Part shown: positions 28,460-38,316 of the stretch, piece after piece
How the letters are laid out: each line of letters opens with the position of its first letter
Position numbering within the stretch: the first letter of the stretch is position 1
Origin: Gammaproteobacteria bacterium
Lineage (GTDB): Bacteria > Pseudomonadota > Gammaproteobacteria > Pseudomonadales > Pseudohongiellaceae
NCBI GenBank assembly: GCA_016764875.1
Contig: JAESQX010000168.1
Coordinates: 1 to 42,142, forward strand
Direction: 5' to 3'
DNA: 42,142 nt
Program-made: the position numbers and the translations under genes
The notes under the pieces: generated by a model
Database searches by the model: none
Told to the model about the DNA's origin: nothing
The model's input: the letters and a program-made list of their open reading frames with translations, nothing else

Positions 28460-30244
28460 ATGAAACCAACAGATTTTACGGACCCCGATTACTTTCACAA
28501 AGTGGTCGACTGCCAGTGGGCTTGCCCCGCACATACTCCAGTTCCGGAGTACATTCGCCTCATTGCCGAGAAGCGTTATACCGACGCCTATATGATCAAT
28601 TGGCATAGCAACGTCTTTCCCGGGATTCTGGGCCGCACTTGTGACCGACCTTGTGAACCAGCATGCCGCCGCAGTCGGGTGGAGGAACAACCGGTTGCCA
28701 TATGTCGCTTGAAACGAGTAGCGGCTGATTACAAATCGGATATCCGGCACTTGTTGCCAGAAGTGCCTAAAAAGAAAAATGGCAAACACATCGCCCTGGT
28801 GGGAGGCGGACCCGCTTCCTTGACTGTCGCCAGGGATTTGCTTCCCCTTGGATACCAGATAACCCTGTTTGAAAAAGATCAGAAAAGCGGCGGAGCCATG
28901 CGCACCCAGATCCCTCGCTTTCGCTTGCCGCACGCTGTACTGGACGAAGAACTTAATTACATTCTTAATATGGGTGTTGACCACCGGTTTAACGAAGAAA
29001 TAACCAGCATGCAGGCGCTTCTTGATGAAAATTTTGATGCGGTTTTTGTTGGCACCGGCGCTCCCCTGGGCAAGGGACTTAACCTGCCAGGCCAGGAAAA
29101 ATGTAAAGACAATATTCATATCGGAATTGAGTGGCTGGCAAACATTGCATTCGAACACGTTTCCAGCATAGGAAAAAATGTAATTGTGCTGGGCGGGGGT
29201 AATACCGCCATGGATTGCTGCCGAACAGCTAAACGTCTTGGTGGTGAAAATGTCACCGTTACAGTGCGAAGTGGTTTTGATGAAATGAAAGCTTCGCCCT
29301 GGGAAATAGAAGATGCCCAGGCTGAGGACATTCCTGTGCTGAACTTCCATGTACCCAGGGGGTACATCCATGAAAATGGCAAACTGGTAGCGATGGAATT
29401 TGAAAAAGTTCGCCGGGAATATGATGCTGATGGCAAACGTCTTTTGATCCCCACCGGCGAAGACCCGATGATCTTACCCTGCGACGATGTATTGTGCGCT
29501 ATCGGCCAGGAAAACAGCTTCCCCTGGATTGAAAGAAATATCGGCATAAAATTTGACCAGTGGAATCTACCCGTTCTGGACGACGTCACGTTTCAGTCTA
29601 CTCATGAGAAAGTCTTTTTTGGCGGTGATGCTGCCCTGGGACCCGACAACATCATTACTGCAGTGGCCCACGGACATGAAGCGGCATTATCAATAGACCT
29701 GCTATGTCAGAATCAGGATCTTAATCAGCGCCCCGCTCCCGGGACCACCCTGGACAGCCAGAAGATGGGCATTCACCAGTGGTCCTATAGTAATGACATC
29801 AGTAACGAATTACGTAACCAGGTTCCCCACGCCGAAAAAGCCAAGACCTTAAATGATATAAACATCGAGGTAGAGCTTGGCTTTAATGAGCAGCTTGCCT
29901 ACGAAGAAACCATGCGATGTTTAAACTGCGATGTGCAAACAGTTTTTACCGATAACCTTTGCATTGAATGCGACGCCTGTGCCGATATCTGTCCTACCGA
30001 CTGCATCACTTTTACTGGAAACGCTGAAGAAAAAATACTGCGAACAAATTTAATGGCACCGGCTGGAAATACTGACCAGGATTTATATGTTTCTGGCGAA
30101 CTGAGTACCGGGCGAATCATGGCAAAAAATGAAGACCTTTGCCTTCACTGTGGCCTCTGTGCGGAAAGATGCCCCACCAATGCATGGGATATGCGCAAAT
30201 ATTTGTTCAATACAGCCAAGGCAGGTTCCCTATGCCAGAAATAG
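28460..30244 (+). CDS. GltD-like NAD(P)H:acceptor flavoprotein with C-terminal 2[4Fe-4S] ferredoxin domain (KorC-like)
   Basis: This 594-residue protein looks like the electron-transfer partner of the two next genes. The N-terminal cluster domain has Cys18, Cys22, Cys61, Cys65 and Cys69 (GRTCDRPCEPACRR), as in the glutamate synthase small subunit. The FAD loop is VGGGPAS (114-120) and the NAD(P) loop LGGGNTAMD (244-252). The C-terminus has two CxxCxxCxxxCP ferredoxin motifs (501-512 and 561-572). No glutamate synthase large subunit is nearby. It overlaps korA by 13 bp. In Thauera/Azoarcus a similar KorC links 2-oxoglutarate oxidation to NADP+. Whether NADH or NADPH is used here is unclear. 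Confidence 0.88.
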   Translation: MKPTDFTDPDYFHKVVDCQWACPAHTPVPEYIRLIAEKRYTDAYMINWHSNVFPGILGRTCDRPCEPACRRSRVEEQPVAICRLKRVAADYKSDIRHLLPEVPKKKNGKHIALVGGGPASLTVARDLLPLGYQITLFEKDQKSGGAMRTQIPRFRLPHAVLDEELNYILNMGVDHRFNEEITSMQALLDENFDAVFVGTGAPLGKGLNLPGQEKCKDNIHIGIEWLANIAFEHVSSIGKNVIVLGGGNTAMDCCRTAKRLGGENVTVTVRSGFDEMKASPWEIEDAQAEDIPVLNFHVPRGYIHENGKLVAMEFEKVRREYDADGKRLLIPTGEDPMILPCDDVLCAIGQENSFPWIERNIGIKFDQWNLPVLDDVTFQSTHEKVFFGGDAALGPDNIITAVAHGHEAALSIDLLCQNQDLNQRPAPGTTLDSQKMGIHQWSYSNDISNELRNQVPHAEKAKTLNDINIEVELGFNEQLAYEETMRCLNCDVQTVFTDNLCIECDACADICPTDCITFTGNAEEKILRTNLMAPAGNTDQDLYVSGELSTGRIMAKNEDLCLHCGLCAERCPTNAWDMRKYLFNTAKAGSLCQK

Positions 30245-32106
30245 TCGCCACATCCAAGGTTATCCCCATTCCCCGGACTAACGATTTCGTCGTCAAGTTT
30301 GCCAATGTGAACGGATCAGGTTCCGCCAGCGCCAACAACATGTTTGCCAAGGCAGTATTTCGCATGGGCATCCCTGTGAGCCCGCACAATATTTTCCCCT
30401 CTAACATTCAGGGTTTACCCACCTGGTATGAAGTAAGAATAAGCGAATCCGGTTACCTGGGCCGCAGAGACGGCGTAGACCTGATGGTGGCAATGAACGA
30501 ACAAACCATTAAAAGCGATATTAAATCTGTACTGCCTGGCGGCTATGTCCTGTACGACAACTCCAAGACACTGGCGGCGGATTTAATCCGCGACGATGTA
30601 AACTATCTGGGGGTTCCGCTCAAGGATATCTGTCTCAGGGAATTTGAGCGCCCGGCACAACGACAGCTATTCAAGAATATTGTCTATGTGGGGGCTATTG
30701 CTGCTTTTCTGAAAATTGATTTCAAAATACTGACAGACCTGGTGGGCGACCAGTTTCGCGGTAAGGAAAAACTGGTCCCGCCTAACATCCATGCCCTTGA
30801 ACTGGGGCACCAGTACGCTACAGAAAATTATCAATGCCCATTGCACATACAGTTAAAACGTTGCCGCAAGACAAACAAGAAAATCCTCATTGATGGTAAT
30901 ACTGCCACAGCCCTTGGCTGTGTTTATGGTGGCGCAACGGTGGCCGCCTGGTACCCTCTAACACCGTCGACTTCTGTGGTGGATAATTTCAACAAGTACT
31001 GCAAACGCCTGCGTATTGATCCGGGAAGCGGTAAAAAGAAATACGCCATCGTGCAGGCAGAGGACGAGCTATCGGCGATTGGAATAACTCTGGGGGCCGG
31101 CTGGAATGGTGCCCGGGCGTTCACGGCCACCAGCGGACCCGGCATATCCCTCATGCAGGAATTTTTGGGCTTGGCCTACTTCTCGGAAGTACCCCTTGTA
31201 ATTTTCAATATACAGCGCGCCGGACCTTCCACTGGCATGCCAACACGTACCCAGCAAAGCGACATCCTTTGCTGCGCCTACGCGTCTCACGGTGATACCA
31301 AACAGGTACTGTTATTTCCATCCACACCCGGAGAATGCTTCGAGTTTGCCGCCAGCTCCTTTGACATCGCTGATCGTCTGCAAACACCGGTCATCATGAT
31401 GAGCGACCTGGAACTTGGGATGAATGAGCAACTATGTGATTCCCTGCACTGGGATGATAAACATAGATACGACAGGGGTAAGGTTCTTACTCAGGAACAA
31501 CTTGAGAGTATTGAAAATTTTGGTCGATATAACGATGTCGATGGTGACGGTATTTGTTATCGCACCTATCCCGGCACGCATCCCTCCAAGGGCAGCTATT
31601 TTACCCGCGGCAGCTCCCATGATCCGTTTGCGGCCTATACCGAAGACGGCGATGTATACGCAGAAGTCATGAAACGTATTGCCAGGAAATTTGAAACTGC
31701 ACTGAAGTATCTGCCAAAACCCGAAGTCCGTCGCCAGAGCAAGGAAAGTAAAAATCAGACAGGGCTTATTTACTATGGCACAACTACCGGTGCAATTCAG
31801 GAAGCCCTGGATAACCTGGCCAGGAAAGGACTTTATTTTGACACATTGCGTATCAGGTCATTCCCTTTCCATAAGGCAGTGCGCAATTTTATCCAGAAAC
31901 ACGAAACTGTTTACGTCATCGAACAGAATCGGGATGCGCAAATGAAAAGCCTGTTAAAAATTGAATGTTCGGCCACTGATAAGCAGCTTAAGTCTATCCT
32001 TAATTTCAATGGCATGCTGATTACAGCACGGCACATTGAGTCCGAAATTATTGCCTCCCTGCCGTCCATCCCTGAGTCGACAGATTCGAAAAAGAAGCAG
32101 GCCTGA
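30232..32106 (+). CDS. korA: 2-oxoacid:acceptor oxidoreductase, fused gamma-alpha subunit
   Basis: The protein carries the gamma domain (about 1-190, VKFANVNGSGSASANNMFAK) followed by the alpha, pyrimidine-binding domain (from about 205). The latter has FTATSGPGISLMQE and RAGPSTGMPTRTQQSD, which are signatures of CoA-dependent 2-oxoacid oxidoreductases. I choose ATG 30232 (624 residues), which lies inside the end of the preceding gene. An ATG at 30139 would add 31 residues read out of the upstream gene's ferredoxin region. The fused gamma-alpha form occurs in 2-oxoglutarate oxidoreductases such as mycobacterial KorA. 2-Oxoglutarate is the likely but unproven substrate. Confidence 0.9.
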   Translation: MPEIVATSKVIPIPRTNDFVVKFANVNGSGSASANNMFAKAVFRMGIPVSPHNIFPSNIQGLPTWYEVRISESGYLGRRDGVDLMVAMNEQTIKSDIKSVLPGGYVLYDNSKTLAADLIRDDVNYLGVPLKDICLREFERPAQRQLFKNIVYVGAIAAFLKIDFKILTDLVGDQFRGKEKLVPPNIHALELGHQYATENYQCPLHIQLKRCRKTNKKILIDGNTATALGCVYGGATVAAWYPLTPSTSVVDNFNKYCKRLRIDPGSGKKKYAIVQAEDELSAIGITLGAGWNGARAFTATSGPGISLMQEFLGLAYFSEVPLVIFNIQRAGPSTGMPTRTQQSDILCCAYASHGDTKQVLLFPSTPGECFEFAASSFDIADRLQTPVIMMSDLELGMNEQLCDSLHWDDKHRYDRGKVLTQEQLESIENFGRYNDVDGDGICYRTYPGTHPSKGSYFTRGSSHDPFAAYTEDGDVYAEVMKRIARKFETALKYLPKPEVRRQSKESKNQTGLIYYGTTTGAIQEALDNLARKGLYFDTLRIRSFPFHKAVRNFIQKHETVYVIEQNRDAQMKSLLKIECSATDKQLKSILNFNGMLITARHIESEIIASLPSIPESTDSKKKQA

Positions 32107-32124
32107 AAGCAGATATAACGAATT

Positions 32125-33180
32125 ATGACTTATATACGTAAACCAAAATTTCGGCATCCACAGTTAAAAACCAACGACCTTGGTTTTACTCACAGGGACT
32201 ACGAGGGAGCGCTGACCACCCTTTGCGCCGGTTGCGGTCACGACTCCATCAGCGCTGCAATTATTCAGGCGGCGACGGAAATGTCATTGCCACCTCACCG
32301 CGTTGCCAAACTGTCAGGAATAGGTTGTTCTTCTAAAATCCCCGCCTATTTCCTGAGCAAATCCCACGGATTTAACTCGGTTCATGGCAGAATGCCCTCG
32401 GTCGCTACGGGTGCTAACCTCGCCAACAAGGAGCTTGCTTACCTGGGTGTTTCAGGCGATGGAGACAGTGCCTCTATCGGTCTGGGCCAGTTTTGCCACA
32501 TTGTTAGACGTCGCATCAATATGCTGTATATCGTTGCCAACAATGGCACCTATGGGCTGACCAAAGGACAGCTTTCAGCCACCTCGGATATTGGATCAAG
32601 AACCAAATCGGGCGAAGAAAGCCTGTACAACAATATTGATCTGGCCGCTCTTGCCATAGAAATGGGGGCCAGCTTTGTCGCAAGAAGCTTTTCCGGAGAC
32701 AAATCTCAACTGGTACCACTTATCCAGGCCGGACTGAGCCATAAGGGATTTGCCTTTATCGATGTAATCTCACCTTGCGTTACATTTAACAATACTGACC
32801 TTTCTACCCATGGCTATAAAAACACCTGGGAAAATTATGAAGCATTAAGCAGTATTGATTACGTACCCATGAGAGAAGAAATCACCACATCCTATTCAAC
32901 CGGAGAAGACAAGGAAATCACGTTGCACGATGGGTCAGTGATACACCTGCACAAGACAAGTAAAAATTACGAACCGAATGACAAGGAAAATGCCCTGCAC
33001 CACATTAATGAATACAAGAAGCAGGGCAAGATAGCTACCGGCTTACTTTATATAAACCAGGATATTTCTGACTTGCATGAGCTACTGGATACAGTGGATA
33101 AACCTTTCAATTCATTGGCCACTCAGGATCTTTGCCCTGGCGCAGAAACCCTTAAAACCATCAACGATACCTTCCGCTAG
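32125..33180 (+). CDS. korB: 2-oxoacid:acceptor oxidoreductase, TPP-binding beta subunit
   Basis: The beta subunit binds thiamine diphosphate and the catalytic [4Fe-4S] cluster. The TPP motif starts at GDGD (111-114) and ends at Asn139/Asn140 (IVANNGTYGLTKGQ). Four cysteines fit the cluster: Cys34 and Cys37 (LCAGCGHD), Cys68 (GIGCSSK) and Cys218 (SPCVTF). At 351 residues it is of normal KorB size. It starts 18 bp after korA and completes the operon. Its TAG stop shares a CTAG with the stop of djlA on the other strand. Confidence 0.93.
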   Translation: MTYIRKPKFRHPQLKTNDLGFTHRDYEGALTTLCAGCGHDSISAAIIQAATEMSLPPHRVAKLSGIGCSSKIPAYFLSKSHGFNSVHGRMPSVATGANLANKELAYLGVSGDGDSASIGLGQFCHIVRRRINMLYIVANNGTYGLTKGQLSATSDIGSRTKSGEESLYNNIDLAALAIEMGASFVARSFSGDKSQLVPLIQAGLSHKGFAFIDVISPCVTFNNTDLSTHGYKNTWENYEALSSIDYVPMREEITTSYSTGEDKEITLHDGSVIHLHKTSKNYEPNDKENALHHINEYKKQGKIATGLLYINQDISDLHELLDTVDKPFNSLATQDLCPGAETLKTINDTFR

Positions 33181-33956
33181 CGTGATTCCTTTATAAGCTC
33201 ATACGCTGCTTTTATTTCCTGGGTTTTCTCGGTTGCCAGGTCCATCATTTCTTCCGGCAATCCTTTAGCAACCAGTTTGTCCGGATGATGTTGATTCATC
33301 TGCCGACGATAAGCTTTTTTCAATTCCTGCTCACTTGCATTTGCTGAGATGGCCAGAAGTTCATAGGCGGCTTTCAGTTTCTGTTCTCTGCTTTGTTGGC
33401 TCACGAAATTCATCTGCCCAGACATCCGCGCCATCAACTGTTCAAAATCACGACTGGAATAACCCAGGTCGCTGGCTATACCTGATAGTAATTTGTGTTC
33501 AATACTGGACAGCGAACCGTCCGCAAATGCCGTTGCAGTGACAATTTCCATAAACATCTGAATAAGATTACGACGGCGATGACATTCTTTTTTAAACTGC
33601 TGCAGGACATCGTGCACAGGGAAGTCATCCGATTTCCCCTGTGCAAAAAGGTTTCTGGCCACCTTACGTTGCTGTGCGTTTAACTGCATCTGGTTCATGA
33701 CCTTGTCGGCCATGGATATTTCATCACGTGTTACTCGTCCATCCGCCTTGGCGATATAGCCCATAATGGCAAATGTAGTTGCAAAAAATATCGACTGCAC
33801 CCGTTCGGTGGCGCCGATCCCAAGGGAGCCATCCGCTCCAGCATTTTGCAAGCCTGAATCGAAATAGTTGCCTAGGGCGGTTCCCAGAATGGCCCCAAGC
33901 GGCCCTCCCATCATAAAACCAAAGGTGCCACCTATAACTTTTCCCCACCAGTTCAT
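33177..33956 (-). CDS. djlA: DjlA-like membrane-anchored DnaJ co-chaperone
   Basis: DjlA is an inner-membrane J-protein that stimulates DnaK. The 259-residue protein has a Gly-rich N-terminal membrane segment (about 6-31), a TerB-like helical domain (about 55-180) with ADG turns (IAKADGRVTRDE, TAFADGSLS), and a C-terminal J domain (about 195-258). The essential HPD tripeptide is at 224-226. Length and order match E. coli DjlA (271). It converges on korB with a 4-bp overlap of the stop codons. Confidence 0.94.
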   Translation of the reverse strand: MNWWGKVIGGTFGFMMGGPLGAILGTALGNYFDSGLQNAGADGSLGIGATERVQSIFFATTFAIMGYIAKADGRVTRDEISMADKVMNQMQLNAQQRKVARNLFAQGKSDDFPVHDVLQQFKKECHRRRNLIQMFMEIVTATAFADGSLSSIEHKLLSGIASDLGYSSRDFEQLMARMSGQMNFVSQQSREQKLKAAYELLAISANASEQELKKAYRRQMNQHHPDKLVAKGLPEEMMDLATEKTQEIKAAYELIKESR

Positions 33957-34006
33957 TCACTGCTCCCGGTTGTTATAAAAACAAATTTAATTGTGCCAGA
34001 GGTTCC

Positions 34007-34630
34007 CTAGCTGAAAAGCCTGAACAACCAGCTCTTGTTCAAGTCGACTTTGCAGCCAGCGTATTGAGAATTGAATCGATCTGCGTTTGCCTGAACAGCG
34101 TTAGCCGCATCCAGCAGCCATGGTTTTTCACGATAACTGCCGCGCGAATATCCAGCGTTCCCTTCATGGTAGGCGAAATACAAATTTGCAGCGTCGGTAG
34201 GGGCGATATTGTTCGCCTTATTGCTCATGGCGTTATACCAGCCGATGAAATCTGCAGCGTCTTTAAAGTCACTTCGACTTGCACTCCAGTTCCCGGTTGC
34301 TCGTTTGTAGTCTTCCCAGGTTGTATCAACCGCCTGCGCGTATCCAAACGCCGATGACGGCCTTGAACCAGGAAATATCCACAAAACTTTTTTTCGTTTG
34401 GGTTTAGCCCTCGCCCGGAATCCGGATTCCTGGTAAATGAAAGCCATGGTTACCGGAACCGGCACACCCCAGCGCTGCTCGGTATTTTTAACGGCTTTAT
34501 ACCAAGGGCGCCTGTCTTCAAAAATATCACAGACATTGGCAATGCTTTCAGGTGGCGAAGCAACACAACTGGCAAGTAATAGACAATACAAGCTAGTCAA
34601 AAGGGTCGTTGCAGTGCGTCTGTTCAGCAT
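34007..34630 (-). CDS. SLT-domain lipoprotein (putative lytic transglycosylase)
   Basis: The 207-residue precursor has a lipoprotein signal ending in the lipobox LASC (Cys22). The domain that follows resembles goose-type/SLT lytic transglycosylases: IYQESGFRA carries the presumed catalytic Glu68, SSAFGYAQAVDTTWEDYK follows, and NLYFAYHEGNAGY near the C-terminus fits the family. It should cleave peptidoglycan at the outer membrane. Downstream of ligA on the same strand after 36 bp, it may be cotranscribed. It has no LysM or other targeting domain. Confidence 0.85.
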   Translation of the reverse strand: MLNRRTATTLLTSLYCLLLASCVASPPESIANVCDIFEDRRPWYKAVKNTEQRWGVPVPVTMAFIYQESGFRARAKPKRKKVLWIFPGSRPSSAFGYAQAVDTTWEDYKRATGNWSASRSDFKDAADFIGWYNAMSNKANNIAPTDAANLYFAYHEGNAGYSRGSYREKPWLLDAANAVQANADRFNSQYAGCKVDLNKSWLFRLFS

Positions 34631-34666
34631 AATTGCCGCGACATAGCGGGTTCTTCCGTAATCAGG

Positions 34667-36718
<2,052 letters not shown>

Positions 36719-36746
36719 CTATCGTCATTGTTCCTGACGTTACCTG

Positions 36747-38156
36747 TCAGGAGTGGGCCTGGGCGGCTTTTAGTTTTTGCAACTCAAAGTCATGAATACG
36801 TTGTCGATAATGCTCTATGGTTTGAGCCGTCATCACATTGCGGTGATCGTCCCTGAGTTCGCCATCAAGTGCTCCCCGTATCTGTTGTGCCGTTTTAAGC
36901 ATTTGTTCAAAAGCTTCCAGGTTACTGATGGTTGCGGGCATGGGTAGAAACAAGCTCACTCCACGGGTGGTAAAGCCATCCATATTATCAAGATCGAAAG
37001 TTCCAGGGTTTAGAATATTGGCTACACTGAAAACTATAGCCTCTTCAACTGAATTACTCACATGCTTATGAAAAATATTCATGTCCCCATGGTTCAGTCC
37101 TGCCGTTAACAGTACCTGTAGTAAATCAGGGCCACGAAACAGATACCCTTCGCGGGACATCACATTTATCACCAGCACCTCAGACGGTCCTACGGGGCTT
37201 TGTGCGACAGGCGTGGCCACACTACCCGCTGCAGACTTTCTTGATTCCTTCACCTGGTTGATGTCTGTAATCCCGCCAGTGTCGCTATTTATACCCGTGG
37301 CAACAGGTGGTTCATCTGTACTAGCAACTGCTTCTACCGGGTCTATAGTTGTTTTAATTTCCTGATATTCCGGCTGTGTGTTTCCTACTGCTCTGGAATA
37401 CTTTTTCCCCAACCGCCCGAAAAGAGACCTTTTTGACACCGGCTCACCGGAGGGAGCGGTATCCGCAGAGACCTGTTGCGATGCCTCGGCACCACCGATT
37501 CGATCATCGGCAGTCATAGAAAATTCGCCAAATTCGCCCTCGAAGTCACTGTCCAGATCCAGCTCAGGCTCCTTTCGTTCACTACCGTAGTCAAACGCAA
37601 AAGCGTTGTCAGGTGCCGAATCATAGATATCCTGCTCATTCACTACTTCTTCCTGGGCGCCGTAATCGGCATCTTCGCGGCTGTAGCTTTCATCATCGCT
37701 GGCATCGTAGATATCGTCTTCAGCTTGTTTTTCGTCTTCCTGAATCGCAGGATTTTGTTCCACTCTCAGCTCATCGGGAAATTCCAGCCCACCTTCTTGG
37801 ATGACGGTTTCTTCCACAGTGCTTCCAATGCGGGACTCCTTGATCTCCACGGTATCCATGAGAATGGGAATAGGTCCACCCTGCTCTGCTTCGCCACCGA
37901 GATCCAGTTCGTCCTGAGTGGTATTTTGACGGTTAACTTCTTCCAGGGAGCGCTGTACCACCCTGGCACCACCGGTGGGCAGCTCTGCCATTTCCAGCTC
38001 ATCCAGATCCACGTCCTGGGGGATATTTTTATCTATGGCGAGACGGATTTGACCACGGCGAGCCTGCAATGCCAGGTAAAGCCCGCGCAAAATGACAGCG
38101 ACTACCGCCAGCCCCAGAACAAGGATTAACATTTCTCTAATGCCCATGATTTTCAT
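36747..38156 (-). CDS. zipA: Cell division protein ZipA
   Basis: ZipA tethers FtsZ to the membrane. The protein has an N-terminal membrane anchor (about 6-28) and then a very long acidic linker. The C-terminal FtsZ-binding domain (about 325-465) is recognised by VLVINVMSREGYLFRGPDLL, GLNHGDMNIFHKH and FDLDNMDGFTTRGVSLFLPMP. At 469 residues it exceeds E. coli ZipA (328), the excess being in the linker. GAGG is only two bases before ATG 38156, and 11 before the in-frame ATG 38147, so either start is possible. It lies between smc and ligA, the conserved place. Confidence 0.95.
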   Translation of the reverse strand: MKIMGIREMLILVLGLAVVAVILRGLYLALQARRGQIRLAIDKNIPQDVDLDELEMAELPTGGARVVQRSLEEVNRQNTTQDELDLGGEAEQGGPIPILMDTVEIKESRIGSTVEETVIQEGGLEFPDELRVEQNPAIQEDEKQAEDDIYDASDDESYSREDADYGAQEEVVNEQDIYDSAPDNAFAFDYGSERKEPELDLDSDFEGEFGEFSMTADDRIGGAEASQQVSADTAPSGEPVSKRSLFGRLGKKYSRAVGNTQPEYQEIKTTIDPVEAVASTDEPPVATGINSDTGGITDINQVKESRKSAAGSVATPVAQSPVGPSEVLVINVMSREGYLFRGPDLLQVLLTAGLNHGDMNIFHKHVSNSVEEAIVFSVANILNPGTFDLDNMDGFTTRGVSLFLPMPATISNLEAFEQMLKTAQQIRGALDGELRDDHRNVMTAQTIEHYRQRIHDFELQKLKAAQAHS

Positions 38157-38316
38157 GGCCTCTTGAAGCTAATGATGTGGTAAGACAAAAAGTCGGAAAA
38201 TTTATAAGGTTATCTTGCAGTTACTATGATTTCTTTAGCTCAAAATAAGCCATTACCCGACGAATTTCGCAACAAATCCAGACGTTTGATCAGGATTCTT
38301 AAAAGCGCCCCGGCGA

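Noticed and set aside
28358-29371. 337-codon open frame on the minus strand
   Set aside because: It lies opposite the KorC-like gene, whose domains and motifs are clear. The antisense product has no recognisable motif and looks like a codon-bias shadow.
30139-30231. N-terminal extension of KorA by 31 residues
   Set aside because: These codons are the out-of-frame reading of the upstream ferredoxin motif; ATG 30232 gives a normal gamma-domain start.
37476-38129. 217-codon open frame on the plus strand
   Set aside because: Antisense to zipA; the hydrophobic stretches are complements of the acidic linker codons. No family resemblance.
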